Shown here piece after piece: positions 1 to 8,980 of a stretch of 64,000 nt of DNA (position 1 is the stretch's first letter; every line of letters begins with the position of its first letter). The stretch lies in contig NZ_MZGX01000010.1 in the NCBI RefSeq assembly GCF_002051585.1, forward strand, positions 92,019 to 156,018. The letters are read 5' to 3'. Both the position numbers and the translations under genes were made by a program. The notes under the pieces are model-generated. The model made no database searches and had not been told where the DNA came from. It saw only the letters and a program-made list of their open reading frames with translations. The DNA is from Ruminiclostridium hungatei (GTDB lineage: Bacteria; Bacillota; Clostridia; Acetivibrionales; DSM-1351).

Positions 1-2
1 AG

Positions 3-1676
3 GAAAAAGAGTACGATTTCATACTGGGCTATGTGGAAAATGATGAGGACGACAAGTGGGAAAGCAAAGGTGTTATCAATAAGAAAAAGGCACATGCAAT
101 GATTGAGGAAAAGGGCAACCCTGCGGGAGTGCAGGCTGCGTTTCTTGAGATGCAGGATTACTGGAACCAGTTGTTTACACAGTACAGACTGGAGCACAAG
201 GATGAGAAGCTGACCAGGATGGTAAATATCTGGAACCAGTATCAGTGTATGGTAACCTTTAATATGTCCAGAAGCGCTTCATATTTTGAAACCGGCATAG
301 GCAGGGGAATGGGCTTTAGAGACTCAAACCAGGATATTCTCGGCTTTGTGCATCAGATACCTGACAGAGCAAGAGAGAGAATACTGGACATAGCTGCCAC
401 CCAGTTGGAAACAGGTGGTGCGTATCACCAGTACCAGCCTCTGACCAAGAAGGGGAATAATGAAATAGGCGGTAACTTTAACGATGATCCGTTGTGGCTT
501 ATAGCCTCAGTAGCGGCTTACATAAAGGAAACAGGAGATATGGACATCCTGAAGGAAATGGTGCCGTATGACAATGATGACTCAAAGGCTGCGTCGCTTT
601 TTGATCACTTGAGACGCTCCTTCTATCATGTTGTCAATAACCTCGGTCCTCACGGGCTCCCTCTGATTGGAAGGGCTGACTGGAATGACTGTCTCAATCT
701 GAACTGTTTCTCCAACGTACCCGGAGAATCCTTCCAGACAACCACAAGCAAGGACGGAAAGGTGGCAGAGTCTGTATTCATAGCAGGAATGTTTGTATTC
801 TATGGCCCTGAATATGTCAAGCTGTGCATCTTAAACGGGTTGGAGGAGGAAGCTCAGAAGGCTCAGACACACATAGACAAAATGACAGAGACCGTGCTTG
901 AGAATGGCTGGGATGGAGAATGGTTCATCCGTGCCTATGATGATTTTGGACAAAAAATAGGCAGCAAGGAAAATGAGGAAGGTAAGATATTCATAGAGTC
1001 ACAGGGCTTCTGTACAATGGCAGGCATCGGTCTGGAGACCGGGCATGTGGAAAAGGCTCTGGACTCGGCTAAAAAATATCTGGACAGCGATCACGGCATG
1101 GTTCTCAACAATCCTGCCTTTACAAAATACTATATCAACATGGGTGAAATCTCAACATATCCTGCGGGCTATAAGGAAAACGCAGGCATATTCTGCCACA
1201 ACAATCCATGGGTGGCAGCAGGAGAAACCGTTCTTGGAAGAGGAGACAGGGCCTTTGAGATATACTCCAAGATTGCTCCGGCCTACACTGAGGAAATAAG
1301 TGATATTCATAAGACAGAACCTTATGTATACTCCCAGATGATTGCCGGAAAGGATGCAAAAAGGCATGGAGAAGCCAAGAATTCCTGGCTGACAGGAACT
1401 GCTGCCTGGAATTTCGTTGTAATTTCGCAGAATATTCTGGGAATAAAGCCTGATTATAACGGACTTATGATTGACCCGTGCATTCCACAGGAATGGGAGG
1501 GCTACAAGGTGAGCAGGAAGTTCAGAAAGGCCACTTATGAAGTGACTGTCAGCAACCCGCGGCATGTATCAAAGGGTGTCAGTCAGCTTATAGTGGACGG
1601 AAAGGAAGTAGAAGGCAATATTGTTCCGGTGTTCGGCGACGGAAAGACTCATGAAGTCAAGGTTGTCCTGGTCTAA
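3..1676 (+). CDS. Cellobiose phosphorylase (GH94), C-terminal part, 5' end outside window
   Basis: The reading frame is already open at base 3, so the annotated start lies upstream and about 558 C-terminal residues are visible of an enzyme usually about 810 long. GH94 enzymes split cellobiose with phosphate into glucose-1-phosphate and glucose in the cytoplasm, saving ATP in cellulose users. The seen sequence carries the family's conserved blocks: [26 protein letters not shown] and FNDDPLWL; in characterised members the second Asp of the last block (here codon 486-488) is the catalytic acid. The block AWNFVV and the beta-sandwich C-terminus follow. Cellodextrin phosphorylase is a related alternative, but the motif spelling fits cellobiose phosphorylase better. 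The gene is followed by a terminator. Confidence 0.93.
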   Translation, partial: EKEYDFILGYVENDEDDKWESKGVINKKKAHAMIEEKGNPAGVQAAFLEMQDYWNQLFTQYRLEHKDEKLTRMVNIWNQYQCMVTFNMSRSASYFETGIGRGMGFRDSNQDILGFVHQIPDRARERILDIAATQLETGGAYHQYQPLTKKGNNEIGGNFNDDPLWLIASVAAYIKETGDMDILKEMVPYDNDDSKAASLFDHLRRSFYHVVNNLGPHGLPLIGRADWNDCLNLNCFSNVPGESFQTTTSKDGKVAESVFIAGMFVFYGPEYVKLCILNGLEEEAQKAQTHIDKMTETVLENGWDGEWFIRAYDDFGQKIGSKENEEGKIFIESQGFCTMAGIGLETGHVEKALDSAKKYLDSDHGMVLNNPAFTKYYINMGEISTYPAGYKENAGIFCHNNPWVAAGETVLGRGDRAFEIYSKIAPAYTEEISDIHKTEPYVYSQMIAGKDAKRHGEAKNSWLTGTAAWNFVVISQNILGIKPDYNGLMIDPCIPQEWEGYKVSRKFRKATYEVTVSNPRHVSKGVSQLIVDGKEVEGNIVPVFGDGKTHEVKVVLV

Positions 1677-1730
1677 GGAGTCTGATTCCTGATAATATCA
1701 ATAATACTAATAATACCAAACAAAATAAAA

Positions 1731-1760
1731 AATGGCTTCAGAATATGAAGTCATTTTTTT
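1731..1760 (+). terminator. Rho-independent terminator after cellobiose phosphorylase
   Basis: Stem ATGGCTTCA / TGAAGTCAT (one G-T pair), loop GAATA, then seven T. It lies 55 bases after the stop codon. Confidence 0.85.
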
Positions 1761-1866
1761 ATTGTCCGGAAAAGTATAAATTTTTAAGGGCATTAAAATG
1801 TCTGAAACCAGGGCGGCTTACGTAAATAAAGTGGCTTTGCCACACTTGTTTTTGTACCAAAGGGCA

Positions 1867-3663
1867 TTAAAGAGGAAGCTGTATTAAAAACTCAGTGCCC
1901 TGGCCCTGCTGGCTGACAACTCGTATATCACCGCTGTACAGGTTTACAATATGCTTGACGATTGATAAGCCCAGCCCTGTACCACCCATATTCCTTGAAC
2001 GGCCCTTGTCGACCCGGTAAAACCTTTCAAAAATTCTGGAATGATGTTTTTCGGAAATTCCTATCCCTGTATCTTTAATTGAAATATAGGTCTTGCCGCT
2101 GGAACGGCCTGCTCTTATATATACTGCTCCGTTTTCCACATTATATTTTATGGCATTGTCCACCAGATTTATAAGCATCTGTTTGATCCTGTTTTTGTTG
2201 ACCAGCAGGTTTATGGTTTGGTCCACTTCCACAATCAGCCTTACTCCCTTTTTTTGTGCCGCTGCCTCAAGTATCAATACAACTTCACCAATTATGGTAT
2301 TTAAATTAGTCTCCATGATGTTGTCGTCTTTTCTCATGCCTTCAATTTCGGAAAGCTGCAGGATATCGTTAATCAGCATGTAGAGCCGTTCGGCCTCAAT
2401 ATCTATAATATCCAGGAACTTTGCAGCTACTGCGGTATCTTCTATAGCTCCGTTCTTAAGTGTCTCTACAAAGCCTCTTATGGAGGTGAGGGGGGTTTTC
2501 AGCTCATGGGTTACATTTGAAACGAATTCTGTTCTTATCTGTTCCAGCTTCTTGACTGAGGTTACGTCATGAAGGGTAATCACTCCTCCTGAATTTACAC
2601 TCCTGACGGTATCAGTGTTCTTTATGGGATTGGTATATACCTTGTAAATCTTGTCCGTGTTGGTGGCTGGGGAGAACATGATTATCTCATCCGTTAAGGG
2701 GGTGTTGTTTTTAATGGTATCAATCAGCAAAGAATTGACCTTGGAATTTCTGGCAATCTGTATAAGGTTTTTGCCCATAATCCCGGGGCCGTGCCTGACG
2801 CCGAAAATGTCGCAGGCAATGGTGTTGATAATGAGGATCTTGTAGTCGGTGTCGACGGCGATAATCCCATCTCTCATACTGTTTATTACCGTGTCCACCC
2901 GCACATTTTTGTCCATCATTCCCAGAAGGGTTTCATCCAGTTTATCGGCCATTTCATTAAAGGTATATGCCAACTGCCCGATTTCGTCTTTTGAAGTGAT
3001 ATTCACTCTTTTCTTATAATTTCCTCCCGCAATTTCCTTGGAAGTATTGATTAACTGCCGGATGGGATCGGTTATTACCTTGGACAACTGGACTGAAATC
3101 AGTATCGTCAGCAGCAGGCCGGCAAGGATGCCGATAATAGTATAAAAGAAGAAGGCTTTATTTATGGAGTTGATCTGGTAGAGCGGTATGGATACCCTTA
3201 CTATGATATTGTGGGCTTCTATGGGGAAAGCGACATAAAGATAGGTAACCTTCAGGGTTTCGCTGAAACGCTCATCCGTGCCCATTTTACCCTGTATGGC
3301 TTCCTTGACTTCCTTCCTGTTCAGATGGTTCTGCATGCCGTTTGCATCAGAATCTGATTCCCCCAGTACCTTGCCGCTATAATCTATAATTGTTATCCTG
3401 GTAAAAAATGAAAAGCTTTCGATTGCAGAAGGCTTTTCATTCAGGAGCTTTGCGTATTCCTTTGCCAGTTTGTCAAAGTCGGTAAGTTTGTTTTGTGATA
3501 TTTCAGTGTCAATTTGATGCGTTAAAAGAACAGCAGTGTTTTCAATGCTGTTCTGAACCTCATATTTATAAAAATACCTTGCAAGAGCAGATGTAAAAAT
3601 TCCGGTAATGGTTATGGCTATTATAACCAGAAAAATAGTATACTTAACAATTTTTGATTTCAA
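1867..3663 (-). CDS. phoR: Phosphate-sensing histidine kinase PhoR
   Basis: Membrane sensor kinase of the phosphate two-component system. Order in 598 residues: TM helix about 8-29, an extracytoplasmic sensor region to about 170, TM helix about 171-193, HAMP linker, PAS domain about 255-355, HisKA with the phospho-acceptor His386 in SNVTHELKTPL, then HATPase with N box (LVDNAIKYN) and G boxes (DTGIGI, GGTGLGLSI). It is last in the leftward pstB-phoU-phoP-phoR run, 36 bases after phoP. The start is odd: the frame begins at TTG, 12 bases after an AGGAGG, while an ATG at ideal spacing opens a different, 8-codon frame. Identity as PhoR rather than another kinase rests on the neighbours. Confidence 0.93.
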   Translation of the reverse strand: MKSKIVKYTIFLVIIAITITGIFTSALARYFYKYEVQNSIENTAVLLTHQIDTEISQNKLTDFDKLAKEYAKLLNEKPSAIESFSFFTRITIIDYSGKVLGESDSDANGMQNHLNRKEVKEAIQGKMGTDERFSETLKVTYLYVAFPIEAHNIIVRVSIPLYQINSINKAFFFYTIIGILAGLLLTILISVQLSKVITDPIRQLINTSKEIAGGNYKKRVNITSKDEIGQLAYTFNEMADKLDETLLGMMDKNVRVDTVINSMRDGIIAVDTDYKILIINTIACDIFGVRHGPGIMGKNLIQIARNSKVNSLLIDTIKNNTPLTDEIIMFSPATNTDKIYKVYTNPIKNTDTVRSVNSGGVITLHDVTSVKKLEQIRTEFVSNVTHELKTPLTSIRGFVETLKNGAIEDTAVAAKFLDIIDIEAERLYMLINDILQLSEIEGMRKDDNIMETNLNTIIGEVVLILEAAAQKKGVRLIVEVDQTINLLVNKNRIKQMLINLVDNAIKYNVENGAVYIRAGRSSGKTYISIKDTGIGISEKHHSRIFERFYRVDKGRSRNMGGTGLGLSIVKHIVNLYSGDIRVVSQQGQGTEFLIQLPL

Positions 3664-3699
3664 AAAGCATCGGCACCTCCTGTGGAGAGCATATGTAAA

Positions 3700-4419
3700 T
3701 TATTTGGCACTGGCAGGGGAGGTTTTATCGGTAAACCTGTAGCCAATACCTCTGATGGTTTCAATAAATGTAGGATTATCATCGTTATCTTCTATCTTTT
3801 GCCGCAGATATCTGATATGAACATCAACAGTCCTGGTTTCGCCATAGTAGTCAAAGCCCCAGATTTTATCAAGCAGATGCTCTCTGGACAAAACCTTGCC
3901 CTTGTTCAAAACCAGCATTTTCAGCAGTTCAAATTCCTTAAGCGGCATTTCAATAAGACGGTCGCCCTTATAGACTTCTCTTCTTGTACAGTCTATGGAA
4001 ATGTCGGCGTGGGTGATAACGTCAACCTTGGGTTCGGCAACGGTGTTAATGCGGCGGAAAAGTGCCTTTATCCTGGCCAGCAGTTCCCTGACGCTGAAGG
4101 GTTTGGTTATATAGTCGTCAGCACCCAGCTCAAGGCCCAGGACCTTGTCAAACTCTTCACTTTTGGCAGTGAGCATTATTATAGGTATGTTTTTGGTGAC
4201 GGTATTCTGCCTGAGCTGCCTGCAAACCTCCAGACCATCAATTCCAGGCAGCATGATATCCAGAATGAAAAGTGAGGGAACGCTCTCCAGAGCATGCTCT
4301 ATCAAATCTTCACCGTTATCGAACACAGTAACCTTGAAGCCGTTGGCTTCAAGATTATATTTAATCAGTTGCTGGATATGCATTTCATCTTCAACGACAA
4401 AAATTGATTGTTTAGACAT
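3700..4419 (-). CDS. phoP: Response regulator PhoP/PhoB (OmpR family)
   Basis: Transcription factor of the phosphate starvation response. Residues 1-120 form a receiver with acidic pocket E10/D11, phospho-acceptor Asp54 in LFILDIMLPG, and Lys in ITKPFSVRELLARI. The C-terminal winged helix shows the OmpR signature ending VRYLRQKIEDN and IRGIGYRF. A GGGGGG Shine-Dalgarno precedes ATG. It presumably binds the TTAACA arrays seen upstream of pstB, pstC and pstS in this window. A hairpin lies between phoU and this gene and may lower phoPR expression relative to pstB-phoU. Confidence 0.95.
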   Translation of the reverse strand: MSKQSIFVVEDEMHIQQLIKYNLEANGFKVTVFDNGEDLIEHALESVPSLFILDIMLPGIDGLEVCRQLRQNTVTKNIPIIMLTAKSEEFDKVLGLELGADDYITKPFSVRELLARIKALFRRINTVAEPKVDVITHADISIDCTRREVYKGDRLIEMPLKEFELLKMLVLNKGKVLSREHLLDKIWGFDYYGETRTVDVHIRYLRQKIEDNDDNPTFIETIRGIGYRFTDKTSPASAK

Positions 4420-4460
4420 TTTTTATCCCCCCTGTCCGCTCTGAGGACATAAATTCAAAG

Positions 4461-4485
4461 GGTTGAAAGTGGTTTTCTTTCAACC
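4461..4485 (-). terminator. Intercistronic hairpin between phoU and phoP
   Basis: Perfect 9-bp stem GGTTGAAAG / CTTTCAACC with a 7-base loop. Read leftward it is followed by CTTTGAATTTATG, a weak U-rich tail, so it is a likely partial terminator or mRNA-end stabiliser inside the pho operon. Confidence 0.55.
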
Positions 4486-4494
4486 TTGCATCTC

Positions 4495-5160
4495 TTACTC
4501 TGTTTTTCTGGCAAGATGACCGTGTGAACCGGTAACATTGAATACAACCCATTCGGCAATATTGGTTGCATGATCACCTATCCGTTCCAGATATTTTACT
4601 ATAAACATAAAGTCTGTTGCCTGCTCAACCGTTTCAGGGTTGTTCTTCATGATGTTGATAAGTTCAAGTACAATTTTTGAGAAGAGATCGTCAACCTCAT
4701 CATCGGAGCTGCAAACATCCCTGGCCAGGTCTATATCCTGCTTTATATAGGAATCAATGGACCTTATGACCATTTTTTTTGCCAGCTCAGCCATAAGGGG
4801 AATGTCCACCAGGGGCTTGATATATTTCATATCTGCCATTCTTATGGTAAGCTCGGCAATATCGGCGGCATGATCAGCTATGCGCTCCATGTCGGTAATT
4901 ATTTTCAAAGCGGTGCTTATGGTTCTCAGGTCCTTTGCAAGCGGCTGCTGCCTTGCAATAAGGTTTATACATATTTTCTCAATCCTGCCTTCAAGCTCGT
5001 CAACTTCGTCATCACTTTCATATACTTTTCTGGCCAGGTCTATATCCTGCCTCTTTAAAGCCAGAATGGAATTCTCTATGGATTCTTCAACCAGTCCGGC
5101 CATTTTAACCATCAAATCGTGCAATTGTTCCAGTTCTTTGTCAAATGAGTGTCTAACCAT
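4495..5160 (-). CDS. phoU: Phosphate transport regulator PhoU
   Basis: Cytoplasmic helical protein linking the Pst transporter to PhoR and repressing the Pho response when phosphate is ample. The 221 residues form the two PhoU half-repeats of three helices each. The paired metal-binding acidic motifs are visible as YESDDEVDELE near residue 50 and CSSDDEVDDLF near residue 150, and the C-terminal half has the conserved YLERIGDHATNIAE. An AGGAGAT ribosome site sits 6 bases before ATG. Lies 60 bases downstream of pstB in the same direction. Confidence 0.96.
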   Translation of the reverse strand: MVRHSFDKELEQLHDLMVKMAGLVEESIENSILALKRQDIDLARKVYESDDEVDELEGRIEKICINLIARQQPLAKDLRTISTALKIITDMERIADHAADIAELTIRMADMKYIKPLVDIPLMAELAKKMVIRSIDSYIKQDIDLARDVCSSDDEVDDLFSKIVLELINIMKNNPETVEQATDFMFIVKYLERIGDHATNIAEWVVFNVTGSHGHLARKTE

Positions 5161-5220
5161 ATATATCTCCTATCTACGCGCCAACACGTATGTTACTGTA
5201 ATGATAAATAACAATGCCGC

Positions 5221-5979
5221 TTAACCGAATCTTCCCGTAATATAATCTTCGGTTCTCTTATCCTGAGGGTTGCTGAAAAGGTGATTTGTGGTTCCTGATT
5301 CAACTATCTCACCATGCAGGAAAAATGCGGTGCTGTCCGAGATTCTGGCTGCCTGCTGCATATTGTGGGTAACAATAATTATAGTATAGTTTTTCTTTAA
5401 GTCCTCTATCAGGTCCTCTATTTTAAGGGTTGATATGGGATCAAGTGCAGAGGTGGGTTCATCCATTAATACAACCTCGGGCTCCACAGCCAGTACTCTG
5501 GCAATACATAAGCGCTGCTGCTGTCCTCCGGATAAGCCCAGGGCATTCTGCTTGAGTCTGTCCTTGACTTCATCCCACAGGGCACTGTTCCTTAAACTCT
5601 TTTCAACAATATCATCCAACCTGGACTTGGATTTTATACCATGAATACGGGGACCGTAAGCAATGTTATCGTATATTGACATAGGAAATGGATTTGGTTT
5701 TTGGAATACCATTCCAACATTTTTTCTCAACTCAACTATATCATACTCTTTGTAAACATTCAAACCGTCGAAATACACATCTCCGGTTATTTTAACATTT
5801 GCTATGAGGTCGTTCATCCTGTTAAGGGTCTTTAAAAAGGTCGACTTTCCGCAGCCGGAAGGACCTATAAATGCAGTTACCTGATTGCTGGATATATTTA
5901 TGGAGACATTTTTCAGGGCTTGAAGGTCTCCGTAAAACAGATTTAAATTATTGGTTGTTATTCTATAATCATTAGTCAT
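5221..5979 (-). CDS. pstB: Phosphate ABC transporter ATP-binding protein PstB
   Basis: ATPase of the high-affinity phosphate importer PstSCAB. In 252 residues: Walker [10 protein letters not shown] near residue 39, Q loop [17 protein letters not shown] typical of PstB, signature [16 protein letters not shown], Walker [14 protein letters not shown], and H-loop [15 protein letters not shown]. First gene of the leftward run. Unusually it is separated from the permease genes, which run the other way from 6647, so the transporter is made from three PhoP-controlled transcripts. Confidence 0.97.
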   Translation of the reverse strand: MTNDYRITTNNLNLFYGDLQALKNVSINISSNQVTAFIGPSGCGKSTFLKTLNRMNDLIANVKITGDVYFDGLNVYKEYDIVELRKNVGMVFQKPNPFPMSIYDNIAYGPRIHGIKSKSRLDDIVEKSLRNSALWDEVKDRLKQNALGLSGGQQQRLCIARVLAVEPEVVLMDEPTSALDPISTLKIEDLIEDLKKNYTIIIVTHNMQQAARISDSTAFFLHGEIVESGTTNHLFSNPQDKRTEDYITGRFG

Positions 5980-6019
5980 ATCAGTAATCCTCTATCCCAA
6001 ATATTTAGTAGGTAGCTTT

Positions 6020-6073
6020 ATCATAACAACACTTTTTTAATGCAGGTTTAATTCTATGTTAACTTGATGTTAA
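6020..6073 (-). promoter_or_regulatory. PhoP box array and -10 of pstB-phoU-phoP-phoR promoter
   Basis: On the minus strand four hexamers TTAACA, TTAACA, TTAAAC, TTAAAA lie at forward coordinates 6068-6073, 6057-6062, 6046-6051 and 6035-6040, exactly 11 bases apart. A -10 candidate TATGAT is at 6025-6020. Repeats of TT(A/T/C)ACA at 11-base pitch are the known PhoP target in Bacillus; the gene assignment follows from position. Confidence 0.85.
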
Positions 6074-6141
6074 TAATATTTTGGGGCAACTGTAAATTAC
6101 CTTATATTATGTACAAAGCTGCAGTTTAAATTCATGTTAAA

Positions 6142-6473
6142 TTAACTCGTTGTGCTAGTTAAAAATGTGATAAACAGGCAAAAGCTGCATAGATGCATGC
6201 CATTCCCGGACGAGCTTTAAATAAATGCTTGTATATAACGCTTTTAACGAAATTGTATACCTTACAGCATGCTTTTTTAGCCGTCGCGGCAACTCGACCA
6301 CCCAGGTCTCGAATGCCTCTTAAATTGACATCCTGTCAATTTAACTGCCAAAGCAGCAAGCTGTAAGCCTACAATTTCAGCAAAAAGCTTTTAATCATAC
6401 TACGCATTTCTTTAAAGTCGTCCTCGCATGTCATGCAAACTTATCTGTTAAATTAACTAGCACAACGGGTTAA
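6142..6473. repeat. Inverted-repeat element, family 1 copy 1 (MITE-like), 332 bp
   Basis: The ends form a near-perfect inverted repeat: core CGTTGTGCTAGTTAA at 6148-6162 and its complement TTAACTAGCACAACG at 6453-6467. Inner arms also pair: GCATGCCAT with following GGACGAGCTTTAAA (from 6196) against the complement of 6411-6436. Its core (TTTAATCATACTACGCATTTC, GTCGTCCTC) recurs at 12.17 and 34.51 kb. It carries no gene. It lies between the two divergent Pho promoters. A 157-bp block inside is absent from the other copies. Confidence 0.75.
6226..6382. repeat. Second inverted-repeat element nested in copy 1
   Basis: Comparison with the copy at 34424-34566 shows this block interrupts what is there a continuous TTCAAATAAAAGCTTTTAATC. 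It has its own arms: AAATTGTATACCTTACAGC near 6250 against the complement of GCTGTAAGCCTACAATTT near 6360-6376. A perfect 11-bp palindrome pair TTAAATTGACA / TGTCAATTTAA lies at its centre (6319-6343). Best read as an insertion of a smaller element. Confidence 0.6.
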
Positions 6474-6556
6474 GTTACCCTGCAGTGATGTCCCAAATAT
6501 CAGCAAGCAATAAATCAAGGCTTTTTGGAGAAAAATAACCCTGACAGCCAATTTAC

Positions 6557-6611
6557 TTAACATTTTATTAACATGGGCTTAACAGCAGTTTACTTTTTGC
6601 ATTTTTATAAT
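6557..6611 (+). promoter_or_regulatory. PhoP box array and -10 of pstCA promoter
   Basis: TTAACA at 6557, 6568 and 6579 and a weaker TTACTT at 6590, all 11 bases apart, followed by a perfect TATAAT at 6606-6611. The -10 starts 16 bases after the start of the last box, as expected where PhoP replaces a -35 element. Confidence 0.88.
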
Positions 6612-6646
6612 AGTGCTATCATGAAGTTGTGAAGGAGGGCTCAACA

Positions 6647-7579
6647 ATGACTCAGAGCGCAAACGCAGCACAGGACAGAAAGGCTGCCGGTAATAGAATC
6701 AGAAGAATGAAGCTTTCAAATACAGTGGCAAGAAACATTCTTTTTCTATTTGCAAGCATTACTATTTTAACAACCCTGGGAATTATTATTTCATTACTCA
6801 GAGATTCCATAGGCTTTTTTGCCGAGGTTCCTATAAAGGATTTTTTGCTGGGAAGGGTCTGGACCCCTCTTTTCAATGATCCCCAGTTTGGTGTGCTTCC
6901 TCTTGTAAGCGGAACGGTACTTATTACGTTTGTTTCCGGGCTGATATCAATACCCATTGGACTGTTTACCGCAATTTATTTAAGTGAGTATGCAAACAGA
7001 AAAGTCAGGAAGGTTATAAAACCAATTCTTGAGGTTCTGGCAGGAATTCCCTCCATAGTTTTCGGTTATTTTGCACTGACCGCAATTACACCTTTTCTGA
7101 AAAACATAATACCGCAGACGGAAATTTTTAATGCATTAAGTGCAAGCATAGCGGTGGGCGTCATGACCATACCGCTGGTTTCTTCCCTGAGTGAGGATGC
7201 GTTGAGGGCGGTGCCCGACAGCTTGAGACAGGGGGCGTTGGCTCTGGGCTCTACAAAGATGGAAACCTCTTTGAAGGTAGTGGTTCCCGCAGCCATTTCA
7301 GGAATATCTGCATCCTTTGTGCTGGCCATATCCAGGGCAATAGGTGAAACCATGATTGTTACCATAGCCGCAGGAGCCAGGCCGAATCTTACCTTCAACC
7401 CCCTGCAGAGTGTTCAGACCATGACCTCATTTATAGTGCAGGCAAGCCAGGGAGACAATCCCCATGGAACTGTGGGCTATTATTCGCTTTTCGCCGTGGG
7501 TTTGCTGCTCTTTCTTATTACTCTCGGTCTTAATGTTTTTTCGCATCATATGGTGGATAAGTACAGAAAGGAATATTAA
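6647..7579 (+). CDS. pstC: Phosphate ABC transporter permease PstC
   Basis: Inner-membrane channel subunit of the phosphate importer. The start is taken at ATG 6647, seven bases after AAGGAGG; an in-frame GTG at 6629 overlaps that ribosome site and is unlikely. The 310 residues begin with a basic cytoplasmic tail and contain about six TM helices, with the permease EAA loop around EDALRAVPDSLRQGALALGSTKMET that docks on PstB. The motif AIYLSEYANRKVR and GIPSIVFGYFAL are typical of PstC. It is followed by pstA after 68 bases. Confidence 0.96.
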   Translation: MTQSANAAQDRKAAGNRIRRMKLSNTVARNILFLFASITILTTLGIIISLLRDSIGFFAEVPIKDFLLGRVWTPLFNDPQFGVLPLVSGTVLITFVSGLISIPIGLFTAIYLSEYANRKVRKVIKPILEVLAGIPSIVFGYFALTAITPFLKNIIPQTEIFNALSASIAVGVMTIPLVSSLSEDALRAVPDSLRQGALALGSTKMETSLKVVVPAAISGISASFVLAISRAIGETMIVTIAAGARPNLTFNPLQSVQTMTSFIVQASQGDNPHGTVGYYSLFAVGLLLFLITLGLNVFSHHMVDKYRKEY

Positions 7580-7647
7580 ACGGAAAAATCATTCTTTAAT
7601 ATAGATGAAAGCAACAGATAATAAGAGTTTAGCTTTGGAGGCGTCAA

Positions 7648-8502
7648 ATGAATTATGTCAAGTATAGAAAGCTTAAAAATTCAATATTTCATGGAATAAT
7701 ATTCTGCGTAACCTTAATTGGAATCGTGATTTTGGCCATTCTTCTTATTGATATAATCAGAAGGGGAATTCCGTTTTTGACCAAGACCTTCTTTACAAAT
7801 TTCCCTTCCAGATTTCCAAATAAGGCGGGAATCCTGCCGGGTATCGTGGGGAGTGTAAATATTATTCTGCTGACCATTGCCTTTGCAGTGCCTGTGGGAC
7901 TGGGAACGGCAGTGTACCTGGAGGAATATGCCAAGAACAACCGGCTTACGAAATTCATCAAGATTAACATTTCCAACCTGTCGGGAACTCCTTCCATTGT
8001 GTATGGCCTGCTTGGACTGGCGGTATTTGTAAGGGTCATGGGTCTGGGGAAAAGTATATTGTCGGGAGCTCTTACCATGTCGCTGGTGGTGCTTCCCATA
8101 GTCATAGTTTCCTCTCAGGAGGCGATTAAGGCGGTTCCCCAGTATCTGAGGCACGGCTCCTACGCCCTGGGTGCTACAAAATGGCAGACAATAAGAAAAA
8201 TAGTAATACCTGCTGCACTGCCCGGAATATTCACCGGAGTTATCCTGTCGGTATCGAGGGCACTGGGTGAAAGTGCACCGCTGCTTATGGTAGGGGCCGC
8301 AACCTATGTATCAAAGCTGCCGGACAGCGTCTTCTCGGTTTTTACCGCACTGCCGCTTCAAATATACTACTGGATGGGTCTTCCCAAGGAGGACTTCAAA
8401 GACCTGGCTGCTGCCGGAATAATTGTGCTGCTGGCCATACTTCTGACTACCAACGCAATTACCATAGTATTGAGAAACAAGTATCAAAGATCCGTAGAAT
8501 AG
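7648..8502 (+). CDS. pstA: Phosphate ABC transporter permease PstA
   Basis: Partner channel subunit of PstC. 284 residues with about six TM helices; the motif AVYLEEYAKNN, SGTPSIVYGLLGL and EAA loop EAIKAVPQYLRHGSYALGATKWQT are the PstA pattern. GGAGGCG lies 6 bases before ATG. Transcribed with pstC from the PhoP-box promoter at 6557-6611. No ATPase gene follows; pstB is on the divergent transcript. Confidence 0.96.
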   Translation: MNYVKYRKLKNSIFHGIIFCVTLIGIVILAILLIDIIRRGIPFLTKTFFTNFPSRFPNKAGILPGIVGSVNIILLTIAFAVPVGLGTAVYLEEYAKNNRLTKFIKINISNLSGTPSIVYGLLGLAVFVRVMGLGKSILSGALTMSLVVLPIVIVSSQEAIKAVPQYLRHGSYALGATKWQTIRKIVIPAALPGIFTGVILSVSRALGESAPLLMVGAATYVSKLPDSVFSVFTALPLQIYYWMGLPKEDFKDLAAAGIIVLLAILLTTNAITIVLRNKYQRSVE

Positions 8503-8663
8503 GGGATTCAACAGGGTGCTATATAATCAACTTTTGCAATAGATTTAAAAACATTCCCTCTTAGAATATGACATTGACTTTGCTGCTGTGTGCCCATAGC
8601 TTAAATACAAATGACAGGATTATTTGCAGCAGGCCTCGCCAGAATTATATGCAGCTTGTACAG

Positions 8664-8764
8664 TATTAACAACTTGTTAATAATCACTACCAAAAGAAAA
8701 CATATGCTGAAGTTGACTTATATATAAGGCACTGCACAGCGCTTGAAAAAGCCGGTGCAGTGCC
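8664..8764 (+). other. Palindrome and hairpin in the pstA-pstS gap
   Basis: The 478-base gap holds a 19-base palindrome TATTAACAA C TTGTTAATA (8664-8682) that also contains a TTAACA half-box, then a perfect 10-bp stem GGCACTGCAC / GTGCAGTGCC (8728-8737, 8755-8764) without a clear T run. The stem could end or stabilise the pstCA mRNA. The pstS promoter follows. Confidence 0.5.
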
Positions 8765-8811
8765 CTTGTCCGTTACAGGGGATGCAGACCGGGGTGACGC
8801 GCTCCCTATTG

Positions 8812-8885
8812 TTAAGCTTTCTTAATATGCAATTAACAATTGTTAACCTAAAACAAATATTCTCTTTAAAAACCGCTAATATAAT
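8812..8885 (+). promoter_or_regulatory. PhoP box array and promoter of pstS
   Basis: TTAAGC 8812, TTAATA 8822, TTAACA 8833 and TTAACC 8843 are spaced 10-11 bases apart. A -10 at the spacing seen for pstC would be TATTCT (8859-8864); a better-looking TATAAT is at 8880-8885, so the exact start site is open. Confidence 0.75.
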
Positions 8886-8980
8886 TAAATTGTGGTAAGC
8901 AGAAAATAGTTTCCTACAGAATAATATAAAGCTGTTTACTTAGAGATACTAAAAATTGATTACTAATGGGAGGTTTCAAG

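Noticed and set aside
1831..1843. Short hairpin GTGGC-TTT-GCCAC after phoR
   Set aside because: Five-bp stem with poor T tail on either strand; too weak to call a terminator.
3682..4275. 197-codon frame antisense to phoP
   Set aside because: Shadow of the response regulator; no start signal and no recognisable domain.
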